Below are positions 44,653-53,982 of a stretch of DNA of 64,000 nt, one piece after another. Below the pieces are notes generated by a model. The model did no database searches, had not been told where the DNA came from, and saw only the letters and a list, made by a program, of their open reading frames with translations. Source of the stretch: Ruegeria arenilitoris (lineage in GTDB: Bacteria; Pseudomonadota; Alphaproteobacteria; Rhodobacterales; Rhodobacteraceae); NCBI RefSeq assembly GCF_013035425.1, contig NZ_WQHX01000002.1, positions 186,001 to 250,000 of the forward strand, given 5' to 3'. The position numbers were made by a program, and so were the translations under genes. Every line of letters begins with the position of its first letter. Positions within the stretch are counted from its first letter, which is position 1.

Positions 44653-46026
44653 ATGTTTCTTTCTGTCTTCGATATGTTCAAAGTGGGCATCGGCCCGTCA
44701 TCTTCGCATACCATGGGACCGATGGTGGCAGCTGCACGGTTTTTGGAGTTGCTGCGTTCCTCACCATTCGAATTCACTGGTCTGCGCGGTTCGCTGCACG
44801 GTTCACTGGCATTTACAGGCGTGGGTCACGCGACAGACCGGGCGACAATTCTCGGGTTAGCCGGCTTTGTTCCCGATACCTACAATCACGAAAAGGCTGA
44901 AATCGCTCTTGCAAACATAGCCGAAACCCAGTCCGTGTCGCCCGAAGGACTACCCACTCTCACATTCGACCCAAAGACTGACCTGACCTTTGATTTCGAC
45001 AACACCTTGCCCGGTCACGCCAACGGAATGATCCTAATGGCGACCGATGCTCAGGGCGATGTCATCTTACGGCAGGTTTATTACTCGATCGGCGGCGGTT
45101 TTGTATTGACCGAAGAAGAGTTGGCCAAGGGCAAGGCAACGGAAGAAGGAGCCCCGGTTCCCTTCCCTTTCAAATCTGCGGTCGAAATGTTGCAGATGGC
45201 AAAAGATAGCGGCAAAAGCATAGCTCAAATGAAGCGGGACAACGAAATAGCCCGTGGGTGCGCTGACGGTTTCGCGAAAGGATCGGCGCGGCTTTGGCAA
45301 GTAATGAACGATTGTATCGAAAGAGGACTGACAACCGATGGCATTCTGCCAGGCGGATTGCACGTACGCCGCCGCGCCAAGGGTATCTATGACGCTTTGC
45401 AGGCCGAACGAGGAATGAACCTGAATGCACCACATACCATCAACGATTGGATGAGTGTTTATGCCATGGCGGTGAATGAAGAAAACGCCGCCGGGGGTCA
45501 AGTCGTCACTGCCCCGACAAACGGCGCAGCGGGCGTTTTGCCTGCGGTGATACGCTATTATCTTGATCATGTTCCGGGAGCGTCAGAAACTAAGATTGAA
45601 GATTTCCTGCTCACCGCTGCGGCCATTGGTGGTTTGGTGAAGTTCAATGCCTCGATTTCAGGCGCCGAGGCGGGCTGCCAAGCTGAGGTCGGCAGCGCTT
45701 CTGCGATGGCTGCAGCCGGCTTGTGTGCCGTTTTAGGTGGTTCTCCTGAGCAAGTGGAAAACGCGGCCGAAATCGCTCTCGAGCATCATTTAGGTATGAC
45801 CTGCGATCCAGTCGCAGGCCTTGTTCAGGTACCGTGTATCGAACGCAATGGTCTCGGCGCGATAAAGGCCGTCTCTGCCGCATCGCTTGCGTTGCGCGGC
45901 GATGGAAAGCATTTTGTGCCGCTGGACGCAGTCATTGAGACCATGCGCCAAACCGGGCTTGACATGCACGAGAAGTACAAGGAGACCTCATTGGGTGGTC
46001 TGGCTGTCAACGTGCCTAATTGCTGA
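44653..46026 (+). CDS. sdaA: L-serine ammonia-lyase (iron-sulfur type)
   Basis: A 457-residue single-chain serine deaminase converting L-serine to pyruvate and ammonia with an oxygen-labile 4Fe-4S cluster. N-terminal beta domain: FLSVFDMFKVGIGPSSSHTM. Catalytic alpha domain: VVTAPTNGAAGVLPAVIRYY, NASISGAEAGCQAEVGSASA and GMTCDPVAGLVQVPCIERN, the last two with the cluster cysteines. Directly follows the GST gene and was probably transcribed with it. Confidence 0.96.
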   Translation: MFLSVFDMFKVGIGPSSSHTMGPMVAAARFLELLRSSPFEFTGLRGSLHGSLAFTGVGHATDRATILGLAGFVPDTYNHEKAEIALANIAETQSVSPEGLPTLTFDPKTDLTFDFDNTLPGHANGMILMATDAQGDVILRQVYYSIGGGFVLTEEELAKGKATEEGAPVPFPFKSAVEMLQMAKDSGKSIAQMKRDNEIARGCADGFAKGSARLWQVMNDCIERGLTTDGILPGGLHVRRRAKGIYDALQAERGMNLNAPHTINDWMSVYAMAVNEENAAGGQVVTAPTNGAAGVLPAVIRYYLDHVPGASETKIEDFLLTAAAIGGLVKFNASISGAEAGCQAEVGSASAMAAAGLCAVLGGSPEQVENAAEIALEHHLGMTCDPVAGLVQVPCIERNGLGAIKAVSAASLALRGDGKHFVPLDAVIETMRQTGLDMHEKYKETSLGGLAVNVPNC

Positions 46027-46060
46027 CACCAACCTTAAACTTCAAAATCCGAGGAATTCC

Positions 46061-46477
46061 ATGCAAGGACATTGTTTATGCGGCGCAGTCCGCTTCGAAG
46101 TCGATCTGCCAATACTTTCTTGCGTGAATTGCCATTGCGACAGTTGCCGACGCCAATGCGCAGCTCCGATGACCACCTATTTCGGAGTTCGGGACGGTCA
46201 GTGGAGATGGACGGGTGAGGAACCAAAGCGTTTTGCTTCGTCACCGGGAGTAGAGCGTTCGTTTTGCTCACATTGCGGCACTCCGATTTCATTTAGATCC
46301 GTCAAAATGTCGGACGTCATGCATTTGTATGTTGCCACACTCGAAAATCCCGGTCTGTTGGAACCTTCCCTCAACGTTGCAGTTGAAGAAAAACTAAGTT
46401 GGTTGGCGCTGAGCGACGAGTTACCCGGCTGTATCGGACCGGATTACACCAAGTATCAACCAATAGTTGAAAATTAA
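46061..46477 (+). CDS. GFA-family (glutathione-dependent formaldehyde-activating) protein
   Basis: A 138-residue zinc protein of the Mss4-like fold. Zinc ligands are in HCLCGAVRF, NCHCDSCRRQC and FCSHCGTPISF, the usual CxCG...CxxC...CxxC arrangement. Members were named after Gfa, which speeds S-hydroxymethylglutathione formation, but most are uncharacterised. GAGG lies 6 nt before the ATG at 46061. It lies 34 nt after sdaA. Confidence 0.93.
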   Translation: MQGHCLCGAVRFEVDLPILSCVNCHCDSCRRQCAAPMTTYFGVRDGQWRWTGEEPKRFASSPGVERSFCSHCGTPISFRSVKMSDVMHLYVATLENPGLLEPSLNVAVEEKLSWLALSDELPGCIGPDYTKYQPIVEN

Positions 46478-46526
46478 TGCGCGAGGCACCTTTTCACTTA
46501 CTTGGTAAGAAGTTAGCGTCTCCGTA

Positions 46527-47441
46527 ATGACTCAAGATCGGCCCGTATTCGGCATCTTTCTGATGCTAGGTTTTTGTGTACTCGCCCCTTGGGGCGACGC
46601 CATGGCCAAGCTGTTGGCAGAGTCGACCCCTGTCGGCCTCCTTGTGTTTGTCCGCTTTGCTGCTCAGGCTGTGATATTAGTTCCATTAGTAGTGCTGACC
46701 CGTAGATCGTTCCGCATGCATGGGCCCGTGTTTCGATTGACGGTTCTTCGTACCGTTTTGCATATTCTCGGTATCGCGGCGATGTTCAGCGCCTTGCAAT
46801 ACCTGCCATTGGCGGATGCAATCGCCATCGCATTTGTCATGCCCTTTATATTGTTGCTGTTGGGCCGATATGTTTTGAACGAAGAGGTTGGGCCGCGCCG
46901 GTTGATCGCATGTATTGTCGGTTTCCTCGGTACATTACTTGTCATCCAACCCAGCTTTGCCGAAGTCGGGGCTCCGGCGCTACTGCCTTTGTTTGTAGCA
47001 GTAGTCTTTGCGTTGTTCATGCTCGTGACACGACAGATTGCCAAGGACACCGACCCAATAGCTCTTCAAGCTGTCTCAGGCCTAATGGCGAGCGTCGTTC
47101 TACTGCCAATGCTTGCTATTGGTACCTTCAGTGAAATCTGGGAAATCTCCTTGATCATTCCCGACAGGGATGTTCACGGGCTTTTGTTTGCAATTGGCCT
47201 ACTCGGAACACTTGCCCACCTAATGATGACATGGTCTTTGCGGTATGCGCCGTCCGCCACGCTAGCCCCCATGCAGTACTTGGAAATTCCTGTCGCAACC
47301 CTGATCGGGTGGCTGATCTTCAATGATCTACCCAATGGAATCGCTGCAATTGGCATATTAATCACGATCGCCGCAGGGCTTTACGTCATTCTACGGGAGC
47401 GGGCCAGCGTCCAGTCTGGCCCGACAGAAACGCCTGCATAA
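46527..47441 (+). CDS. EamA/DMT-family transporter
   Basis: A 304-residue inner-membrane protein with about ten helices. First repeat: LAPWGDAMAKLLAESTPVGL, LQYLPLADAIAIAFVMPFIL, VGPRRLIACIVGFLGTLLVI. Second repeat: LPLFVAVVFALFMLVTRQIA and LAPMQYLEIPVATLIGWLIF. It resembles S-adenosylmethionine or nucleoside/metabolite exporters of the RhaT superfamily, but the substrate cannot be told. Its last 56 bases overlap the convergent thiamine pyrophosphokinase gene. Confidence 0.92.
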   Translation: MTQDRPVFGIFLMLGFCVLAPWGDAMAKLLAESTPVGLLVFVRFAAQAVILVPLVVLTRRSFRMHGPVFRLTVLRTVLHILGIAAMFSALQYLPLADAIAIAFVMPFILLLLGRYVLNEEVGPRRLIACIVGFLGTLLVIQPSFAEVGAPALLPLFVAVVFALFMLVTRQIAKDTDPIALQAVSGLMASVVLLPMLAIGTFSEIWEISLIIPDRDVHGLLFAIGLLGTLAHLMMTWSLRYAPSATLAPMQYLEIPVATLIGWLIFNDLPNGIAAIGILITIAAGLYVILRERASVQSGPTETPA

Positions 47442-48093
47442 CGATATCCAGCGCGCTACGCGGGAGGATCACAAGTAGCCCAGGACCGTCGATCCGCAGC
47501 TCGACATTCGCAACCGCTTTGTTCGAAGTTCCAACCAAACCATCGGGTTCCATTACCAGTTCGTCAATCGGCCACTCCAGCCCCTTGCTGCTCCCCGTTA
47601 CGCGACGCAGAGGAAACAGCGAAACGGTTTGCTCAGGTTCAATTGGCAACTCAATCTGTGGCGGAGCATGAAACACGATCTCTTTGGAACCCAACAGAAC
47701 GCAGGGACGGTCTTGGCGCCTGATAAGAGAATTAAAAGTCGCCAGTTTATGATCCACTCGCTCGCCAAGAAACCCCAAACCCAAAACCAAGGGCGCCTGA
47801 ATATGACGCAGTGACTTGTCAAAATCGGTGCTGTCCTGTTCGGTGATCGGAAATAGACGGTCCGGAGGGATCCGATCTCGGTGTCGTGGTTCCAGTGAGT
47901 CCAGATCGCCGATTACTGCCTCCGGCATGTGACCCGAATCGATAAGAATTGCCGCGCCGCCATCCGCGGCCACCAAGCGATCGACGCGACTCAGCGCCAA
48001 ACTCAAATCTTGCGGGCCGATCTTGCCACCGCCGAATAGCGCTATTGGCTCCTCAGCGCGTACAATTGGTTTGATTTTGGCAAGATTGACCAT
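47386..48093 (-). CDS. thiN: Thiamine pyrophosphokinase
   Basis: A 235-residue enzyme making thiamine diphosphate from thiamine and ATP. The catalytic domain has PIALFGGGKIGPQDL, VAADGGAAILIDSG, AVIGDLDSLEPR and EQDSTDFDKSL; the thiamine-binding beta domain begins near VSLFPLRRVTGSSKGLEWPI. ATG 48093 gives the conserved length; a start ten codons upstream is possible. No TPP riboswitch is seen. It overlaps the 3' end of the DMT gene on the other strand. Confidence 0.9.
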   Translation of the reverse strand: MVNLAKIKPIVRAEEPIALFGGGKIGPQDLSLALSRVDRLVAADGGAAILIDSGHMPEAVIGDLDSLEPRHRDRIPPDRLFPITEQDSTDFDKSLRHIQAPLVLGLGFLGERVDHKLATFNSLIRRQDRPCVLLGSKEIVFHAPPQIELPIEPEQTVSLFPLRRVTGSSKGLEWPIDELVMEPDGLVGTSNKAVANVELRIDGPGLLVILPRSALDIVMQAFLSGQTGRWPAPVE

Positions 48094-48215
48094 AATTCCC
48101 GGTTTTGGACATAATGAGACCACAAAATGATAGACTCATAGGCAAAGTTAAGAGTCGATTGGTGGGCACTCCGCCCAACAATGTGACTTGGTAGTTTGTA
48201 GAGGACCTGCGTCTG

Positions 48216-49958
48216 ATGGTACAGAACAACAAGGTGTTAACCGTTTCTTACGGTACATTCTCCTGCACATTGGAAGGTTTCGACGATTCGTTTGAGACAA
48301 TGAAAGCGATTGCCGAATACTTCCGCGATCTTGCAGCGGATGACCGTTATTTCGGTTCCGAGCCCCCCCAGCCAGACGCTGAAATGTTGACCCAAATTGC
48401 ACAACGCAATCGCGCTCGAAACATTGAAGCCAGCCAAAGCGACGACGGTTTGCTGCTGCGCGCAGCTGACGAAGTCCCGGGCCAAGCGTCGCCTTCGGTT
48501 GTGGCCCCCACCACTGTTTCACAACAAACGCCGTCAGCTGACGACACTGCAGAGTTTTTTGCAGATTCCGAAGCGGGTGAAGCCGCCGAAGAAGACAGTA
48601 TCGCAGCTAAGTTGCAGCGCATTCGCGCTGTTGTTTCGCATTCTGGTGAGACCACATCGCGATACAGTGAAGACGAAGAAGACGGCGGCGGATTCGTTTC
48701 CCCTGCACAACCTCCGGTCGATGCGATCTCTGCTGCTTTCGAGGCTGGCGCACTCAGCGCGGGCGATCTGCAGGAAAATGTTGAGAAAGAACCAACCACA
48801 TCCGAAGCGCCATTAGTCGAAGTCGCCGAAACTGACGAACTATCTATTCAAGAACCAATCTCTGAAGCGTCTGCCGAGGATTTGGCCGAGCTGATCCAAG
48901 AAATCAATGCTCCCGACGAAGTCGATGCTAAGGATGACGTACTTCTTGAAGGCGAGATTGAAGAAACCGACGTAGAAATAACTGAGACCATTGAGGTAGC
49001 TGCCGAGATTCCTGAGCAGAAAGAGCCTGAAGGAGAGGTCGAAGTTGCATCAAGTGACGTGCTGTTCACCGATCTCGAAGACGACGCAGCCTTAGAAATT
49101 GAACCCGATGAAGTTGTGACCACTCTCGAGGCTGATCAGGATACTTCGGAAGATCAGGATACTTCGGAAGATCAGGATGAAGCTATAAGTGATGAACCTG
49201 AAGCAAATCAGAACATCCTTACTGCGGCAGATGAAGCAAGGCTGCTGGACGAAATCTCTTTGGTAGAATCCGAACTAGCAATTCGTACCGCTTACCACGA
49301 GGAAACCGGTCTGGAAGAAGACGTTTCGCGCCTTATGGACAAGGCGGACGAACGTTTTGACGATCCTTCAACCTCGGATCAGCGCGAGACTTATTCACAT
49401 CTGCGGACCGCCGTGGCTGCGGCCGAGGCAGAACGCGCCAGCAAGGGTGCAGGGGGTAAAGAAAAGAGCGACAAGGAATATCGCGACGATTTGGAATCGG
49501 TTGTCAGTCCGCGACGCCCTGAGGTTCAGGTAAAGAGCCCTCGTCCAGGATCTACTGTGGCTCCACTGAAACTCGTTGCCGAACAGCGGATAGATACGGA
49601 TGACCGCGATACGGGTCCTGTAACTCCCCGCCGCGTTACTTCAGATGAACTGGAGGTGGATGAAGAAGAAGGCGGATTTGCTCACTTTGCACGGGAACAA
49701 GGCGCCCAGTCGCTGCCGGATCTTCTGGAGGCGGCCGCTGCATATCTTTCGTTTATCGAGGGACAGGAACAGTTTTCGCGTCCACAATTGATGAACAAGG
49801 TGCGGTCGCTAAAGCAAGAGTCGTTCAATCGTGAGGAAAGCCTTCGTACCTTTGGACAGCTGCTGCGCGATGGAAAGATTGAAAAGGCTGGCGGCGGCCG
49901 GTTTGCTGCATCAAACGAAATTGGGTTCCGCCCGGACGACACGCGCGCCGCAGGCTAA
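48216..49958 (+). CDS. Large acidic protein of unknown function
   Basis: A 580-residue protein. Conserved-looking ends flank a disordered acidic middle. N-terminus (1-60): KVLTVSYGTFSCTLEGFDDS, FETMKAIAEYFRDLA. Middle (about 90-370): very Glu/Asp-rich with the tandem QDTSED repeat. C-terminus (about 480-580): GFAHFAREQGAQSLPDLLEA, AYLSFIEGQEQFSRPQLMNK and FNREESLRTFGQLLRDGKIE, a helical domain with charge resembling a winged or scaffold module. No signal peptide or membrane segment. Similar proteins occur in Rhodobacteraceae; I know no function. AGAGGA precedes the ATG; a strong terminator follows. Confidence 0.85.
   Translation: MVQNNKVLTVSYGTFSCTLEGFDDSFETMKAIAEYFRDLAADDRYFGSEPPQPDAEMLTQIAQRNRARNIEASQSDDGLLLRAADEVPGQASPSVVAPTTVSQQTPSADDTAEFFADSEAGEAAEEDSIAAKLQRIRAVVSHSGETTSRYSEDEEDGGGFVSPAQPPVDAISAAFEAGALSAGDLQENVEKEPTTSEAPLVEVAETDELSIQEPISEASAEDLAELIQEINAPDEVDAKDDVLLEGEIEETDVEITETIEVAAEIPEQKEPEGEVEVASSDVLFTDLEDDAALEIEPDEVVTTLEADQDTSEDQDTSEDQDEAISDEPEANQNILTAADEARLLDEISLVESELAIRTAYHEETGLEEDVSRLMDKADERFDDPSTSDQRETYSHLRTAVAAAEAERASKGAGGKEKSDKEYRDDLESVVSPRRPEVQVKSPRPGSTVAPLKLVAEQRIDTDDRDTGPVTPRRVTSDELEVDEEEGGFAHFAREQGAQSLPDLLEAAAAYLSFIEGQEQFSRPQLMNKVRSLKQESFNREESLRTFGQLLRDGKIEKAGGGRFAASNEIGFRPDDTRAAG
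49134..49178 (+). repeat. 18-bp tandem repeat in the acidic coding region
   Basis: Two perfect copies of GATCAGGATACTTCGGAA (49134-49151, 49152-49169) plus half a third (to 49178), coding for DQDTSE units. Being a multiple of three, copy changes would keep the frame. Confidence 0.9.
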
Positions 49959-49986
49959 GGCACCTCGCAAATAAATTTTATCTCTA

Positions 49987-50012
49987 ATGGGCCAGAGTAT
50001 TCTCTGGCCCAT
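49987..50012 (+). terminator. Strong hairpin terminator
   Basis: Perfect 11-bp stem ATGGGCCAGAG / CTCTGGCCCAT, TATT loop, followed by TTT. It ends the acidic-protein transcript and may also stop readthrough from purA-DUF2842 on the other strand. Confidence 0.85.
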
Positions 50013-50049
50013 TTTCGTTTAAGATACTATTGAAAAACAATCAGATCGG

Positions 50050-50292
50050 TCATTTGCCGTTTTGATCTGGGTCCTCTTTGCCGACACCACGGAAAACAAA
50101 CTTGAACGGCAGTGCCCACAAAATTCCCAGCACGATATATACCAGCAACTCGACCCAAATTGGCGGACGATTGAGAAGGTTTACAACAGTCACAACAGCC
50201 ACGATATAAAGTGGCAAGCCGATCACAAGGATCATCAGCGACCATCTCCGTCGCGCCTTATAACTTAGGCCCGGTTTCTGATCACCACCCAT
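50050..50292 (-). CDS. DUF2842 small membrane protein
   Basis: An 80-residue protein with a basic, soluble start (KPGLSYKARRRW) and two membrane helices (LMILVIGLPLYIVAVVTVVN and VELLVYIVLGILWALPFKFV). Matches the alphaproteobacterial DUF2842 family; function unknown. Its ATG overlaps the purA stop as ATGA. Confidence 0.9.
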   Translation of the reverse strand: MGGDQKPGLSYKARRRWSLMILVIGLPLYIVAVVTVVNLLNRPPIWVELLVYIVLGILWALPFKFVFRGVGKEDPDQNGK

Positions 50293-51587
50293 CAGTCAGC
50301 AAACGGGTCTGTCACCAAAATGGTGTCGTCCCGCTCCGGGCTGGTCGAAAGCAATGCAACCGGACATTCAATCAACTCTTCAATTCGACGGACATATTTT
50401 ATCGCGTTTGCGGGTAAATCCGCCCAACTGCGCGCGCCTTCTGTGGATTCGCTCCAACCCGGCACTTCTTCGTATATCGGAGTGCAGCGTGCCTGTTGAT
50501 CAGCCGCAATCGGAAGATAGTCCAGCCGCTCTCCATCCAAGTCGTATCCAGTGCAGATTTTCAATGTCTCAAAACCGTCTAACACGTCCAGTTTAGTAAG
50601 TGAGATGCCATTTACACCGCTCGTCGCACAAGTTTGGCGGACCAAACAGGCATCGAACCAACCACAACGGCGTTGACGACCGGTCGTTGTTCCGAACTCA
50701 TGACCCCGTTCACCCAATCGCTGCCCATCCGAATCGTGAAGTTCCGTTGGGAAAGGTCCCTCACCCACGCGCGTTGTATAGGCTTTAACGATGCCGAGTA
50801 CGAAATCAATCGAGCCCGGGCCGATTCCCACGCCCGTTGCTGCCTGACCCGCGATTACGTTGGACGAGGTAACAAACGGGTAAGTACCGAAATCGATGTC
50901 GAGCAAAGCTCCTTGCGCTCCCTCGAAAAGGATGCGTTTTCCCGCCTTGCGCTTTTCGTTCAGAACCTTCCAAACCGGTGCCGCAAATGGCAATATCTGC
51001 GGAGCAATCTCTTTTAGCTGCGCTACCAAAGCGTCGCGATCCACAGACACAATACCAAGTCCTTTTCTAAGCGGATCATGGTGTTGCAATGCCCGATCTA
51101 CGCGAGCTTCCAATGTTGCTTCGTCGGCTAGGTCAGCTACCCTTACTGAACGGCGCCCTACTTTATCCTCGTAGGCAGGACCAATACCTCGGCCGGTTGT
51201 TCCAATTTTGGTGCCTTTGCTGGCCGCTTCTTCACGCGCTCGGTCTAGCTCTCCGTGGATCGGAAGGATCAAAGGGGTATTCTCGGCAATCATTAAGGAA
51301 TTCGGTGTGATTTCGACTCCTTGCTCTCGGATCGTGCCAATTTCCTTCATCAGATGCCATGGATCCAGCACGACACCATTGCCGATGACGCTCAACTTTC
51401 CGCCGCGCACAACGCCCGATGGCAGCGCGTGCAGTTTGTAAACTTCACCGTCGATGACCAGAGTATGCCCGGCGTTGTGTCCACCTTGGAAGCGAGCGAT
51501 CACGTCAGCCCGTTCGCTGAGCCAATCCACGATCTTGCCTTTTCCTTCGTCACCCCATTGGGCGCCGACAACAACCACATTGGCCAT
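50292..51587 (-). CDS. purA: Adenylosuccinate synthetase
   Basis: A 431-residue GTP-dependent enzyme joining IMP and aspartate toward AMP. Start [20 protein letters not shown] with the catalytic Asp and P-loop; [20 protein letters not shown] with the catalytic His; [38 protein letters not shown]; and [13 protein letters not shown]. Complete and normal length. Together with purD, two purine steps are in the window. Confidence 0.98.
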   Translation of the reverse strand: MANVVVVGAQWGDEGKGKIVDWLSERADVIARFQGGHNAGHTLVIDGEVYKLHALPSGVVRGGKLSVIGNGVVLDPWHLMKEIGTIREQGVEITPNSLMIAENTPLILPIHGELDRAREEAASKGTKIGTTGRGIGPAYEDKVGRRSVRVADLADEATLEARVDRALQHHDPLRKGLGIVSVDRDALVAQLKEIAPQILPFAAPVWKVLNEKRKAGKRILFEGAQGALLDIDFGTYPFVTSSNVIAGQAATGVGIGPGSIDFVLGIVKAYTTRVGEGPFPTELHDSDGQRLGERGHEFGTTTGRQRRCGWFDACLVRQTCATSGVNGISLTKLDVLDGFETLKICTGYDLDGERLDYLPIAADQQARCTPIYEEVPGWSESTEGARSWADLPANAIKYVRRIEELIECPVALLSTSPERDDTILVTDPFAD

Positions 51588-51686
51588 ATCCGGTCCTTTT
51601 GCGCTGAGATATCAAACCCGGCTGATATAACGAGGCTCGCGCAGCAGGGAAACCGATTTTTCGCCGCAGTTGACGAGTTTTAGATC

Positions 51687-52022
51687 TCACTCGCCATTCA
51701 ACTGAACGGGTTGGCCATGCGGCGTACTAAGGTAGGCGTCTTCCCAGGCGTCTCGCAGTTCAACAACTTCGTTGGAGCTGGCGGCACCCTGGTCTTCAAG
51801 CAAAGCCTCAAGAGTTTCCAACCAAGCAAAAAAATAGTCACTGCCGCCATTCAATTCACGATCCAAACCATGTCGTTTTAGTGTTTGCGAAAAACGCACC
51901 GCCCAGTCAGGCCAATCAAACTGTCCAGCTTCGTTCAACGCAACTGTCACTGCAAACAGCTGTGCATGCCATGGCTCAGCAAAGGCTGGTTCCGGGGCAG
52001 AGTGCGACATGCATCCGCTCAT
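51687..52022 (-). CDS. Nitrile hydratase accessory (activator-like) protein
   Basis: A 111-residue protein of the P14K / nitrile hydratase activator type, itself related to the N-terminal helical part of the beta subunit: PAFAEPWHAQLFAVTVALNE, WPDWAVRFSQTLKRHG, DYFFAWLETLEALLEDQG, ELRDAWEDAYLSTPHGQPV. Such proteins help insert cobalt by subunit exchange. The ATG at 52022 overlaps the beta-subunit stop (ATGA). Confidence 0.88.
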   Translation of the reverse strand: MSGCMSHSAPEPAFAEPWHAQLFAVTVALNEAGQFDWPDWAVRFSQTLKRHGLDRELNGGSDYFFAWLETLEALLEDQGAASSNEVVELRDAWEDAYLSTPHGQPVQLNGE

Positions 52023-52696
52023 GCGGGTTCCAAATAACTTTGCCAAAGGTCCAATACTACTTCATCTTTCGGATGCTCCGGATCCGCCCAAAGTTCAGCA
52101 GCGGGGAAGGCAACCGCGTAGAGTGGCTCTGGAGCATCCCCCAATCGATGCGCGCTGGAATCAGGCAACACATGAGTTCCATGGACCATCAGTACTCTTC
52201 CTTTTGCCCCGGCAGCATAGGCAGGCAAACGGGTATGGCCGCCATCAACCAACCTATTAGCGGCAGGCCGCGTTGTAAGGACTGCCTGCCCTACATCAAA
52301 AGCAAATGGTATATCTGAGGGTCTATCTGCGGGGCCGCCACTTGCCAGTACTTTTGCAACAGCTTCGGCTTTCAATTTCCGGTCTGCCAGCGGGTGTTCC
52401 CCAGCCTCTTCGACATTTTTTAGATCATTCTCTGTTAAAACTCCGCTTTCGACCAAGAGATCTGCAAGCGCTGAAATCCACTTTTCATAATAAGAAAACC
52501 GGGTGTAATCCTTTGGTGACAGTTTTTCTCTGGCGTGGCGCGATATGTCGATATTCCATTGCCCCAACGATCCAGCGGCAAGGGTTACCGCCAAAGCCCG
52601 CGCATGCCAGTCATGTTGAAAAACAGGGGCATCCACAGGTTCTGGGGTCACCGCGCCATCGCCAAAACGACCACCCATGTCATGCACTCGTGTCAT
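52019..52696 (-). CDS. nthB: Nitrile hydratase subunit beta
   Basis: A 225-residue non-catalytic subunit. [20 protein letters not shown] is the family start, then [40 protein letters not shown] and the C-terminal SH3-like barrel with [20 protein letters not shown] and [20 protein letters not shown]. It surrounds the active-site cleft of the alpha subunit. The ATG at 52696 overlaps the alpha stop as ATGA; a longer frame (to 52834) is rejected because it would read through nthA. Confidence 0.96.
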   Translation of the reverse strand: MTRVHDMGGRFGDGAVTPEPVDAPVFQHDWHARALAVTLAAGSLGQWNIDISRHAREKLSPKDYTRFSYYEKWISALADLLVESGVLTENDLKNVEEAGEHPLADRKLKAEAVAKVLASGGPADRPSDIPFAFDVGQAVLTTRPAANRLVDGGHTRLPAYAAGAKGRVLMVHGTHVLPDSSAHRLGDAPEPLYAVAFPAAELWADPEHPKDEVVLDLWQSYLEPA

Positions 52697-53307
52697 GACG
52701 GCACCCTTGGCATTCCGGTACCTATCATACTGTCCCGAGTTACAAGCGCAGCAAGCTCCTCTTCGTTCAAACCTTCGCTTCCTTCCGGACGAATTGGCAA
52801 AACGAGATATCGTATTTCGGCGGTTGAGTCCCACACGCGCACCGCCGTTTCTACGGGTAAGGTTACACCGAATTCGGACAGCACTTTACGAGGCTCTCGG
52901 ACCGCCCTTGCACGATAGGCGTCGGATTTGTACCAGCCCGGTGGTATGCCCAACAGAGGCCAAGGGTAGCAACTACATAACGTGCAGACGACCATGTTAT
53001 GCTGTTCCGGAGTGTTTTCCGCCACTACGATGTGCTCGCCCTGGCGCCCATGGTACCCTAATTCTGCCACCACAGAGGTCGCATCTTCCAGCAATGCCTG
53101 CTTGAATTCAGGATCAGTCCAAGCTTTTGCAATCACGTGCGCACCGTTCTGCGGCCCTATCTTGTTCTGATAGGTGTCGATGATTTCATCCAGCGCCGCG
53201 GGGTCGATCAAACCTTTGCGGATCAAAACAGTCTCGAGCGCCCTTACACGAAGCGCAGGTTCGGGCGGTAAAAGGGCGTGCGGGTGATCGTGATCATCAT
53301 GAGGCAT
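52693..53307 (-). CDS. nthA: Nitrile hydratase subunit alpha, cobalt type
   Basis: A 204-residue catalytic subunit hydrating nitriles to amides. The metal-claw motif is [17 protein letters not shown]: the Thr in CTLCSC indicates cobalt (Ser would indicate iron), and the two later cysteines are the ones oxidised to sulfinic and sulfenic acid. Landmarks [19 protein letters not shown] and [20 protein letters not shown] follow. The His/Asp-rich start (PHDDHDHPH) may bind metal. First gene of an alpha-beta-accessory operon; the ribosome site is weak. No amidase or aldoxime dehydratase is adjacent. Confidence 0.96.
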   Translation of the reverse strand: MPHDDHDHPHALLPPEPALRVRALETVLIRKGLIDPAALDEIIDTYQNKIGPQNGAHVIAKAWTDPEFKQALLEDATSVVAELGYHGRQGEHIVVAENTPEQHNMVVCTLCSCYPWPLLGIPPGWYKSDAYRARAVREPRKVLSEFGVTLPVETAVRVWDSTAEIRYLVLPIRPEGSEGLNEEELAALVTRDSMIGTGMPRVPS

Positions 53308-53457
53308 GGCCGAAACATGCGCGAGTCCCTGCTACGCTGTCCAGCCCCTTTGCTGTGATCTGACCCATTACGCAATTGGAGGCCAACTCATCACTTGCCC
53401 CCGACTGCAAACTTGCATAAGTACCACGCGATACACGTCACGCCGCACAGGAAGACC

Positions 53458-53823
53458 ATGGAAAACGTCGTTCTCATCATCCACCTCCTCTTGGCCCTTG
53501 GCCTGATTGCTGTTGTCTTGATGCAGCGGTCCGAAGGCGGTGGCCTTGGCATGGGCGGCGGCGGTGGCGGTGCCATGACCGGTCGCGCTGCTGCAACCGC
53601 GTTGGGCAAGTTGACCTGGATACTTGCTGCGTGTTTCATTGTTACGTCAATCACGCTTACCATTCTCGCGGCCCAGAAAAGTTCGGGCAGCTCGGTGATT
53701 GATCGTCTTGGCGTACCCGCATCGGCTCCGACCGAAGAAAGCACACCGGCCGTTCCGTTGGCCGATGACTTGCTGCCTCCTGCGCAAGGCGATAACGCAC
53801 CGCTGATCCCACAGGCCGACTAA
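53458..53823 (+). CDS. secG: Preprotein translocase subunit SecG
   Basis: A 121-residue inner-membrane subunit of the SecYEG channel. Two helices (NVVLIIHLLLALGLIAVVLM and LTWILAACFIVTSITLTILA) flank the Gly-rich cytoplasmic loop QRSEGGGLGMGGGGGG. A Pro/Ala-rich tail of about 45 residues follows, common in alphaproteobacteria. CAGGAAG stands before the ATG. pyrG follows in the same direction, the usual order. Confidence 0.95.
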   Translation: MENVVLIIHLLLALGLIAVVLMQRSEGGGLGMGGGGGGAMTGRAAATALGKLTWILAACFIVTSITLTILAAQKSSGSSVIDRLGVPASAPTEESTPAVPLADDLLPPAQGDNAPLIPQAD

Positions 53824-53919
53824 GCCACAAAACCTAGAAACCTAAAGAAGAACAGCAACAGCATCTTGCGGTTCTCTTGCGCTTTTGACGCGAATCCTTT
53901 ATATATGAAGTCCCGTGGT

Positions 53920-53947
53920 GCTGCGGTTTTTTAAACCGCCGGGCAGC
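53920..53947 (+). other. Imperfect hairpin between secG and pyrG
   Basis: GCTGC / GCAGC outer stem with an inner CGGTTT-TTT-AAACCG stem and an unpaired CCGG. It lies in the 159-nt gap, about 35 nt before the pyrG start. It could be a weak secG terminator or a leader structure. The T-run is in the loop, not after the stem. Confidence 0.35.
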
Positions 53948-53982
53948 TAATAATGACGTCTCACGGGAGCAGCCGAAAAAAC

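Noticed and set aside
53908..53947. Riboswitch or attenuator upstream of pyrG
   Set aside because: The hairpin is short and imperfect with no terminator T-tract or known aptamer; kept only as a low-confidence structure.
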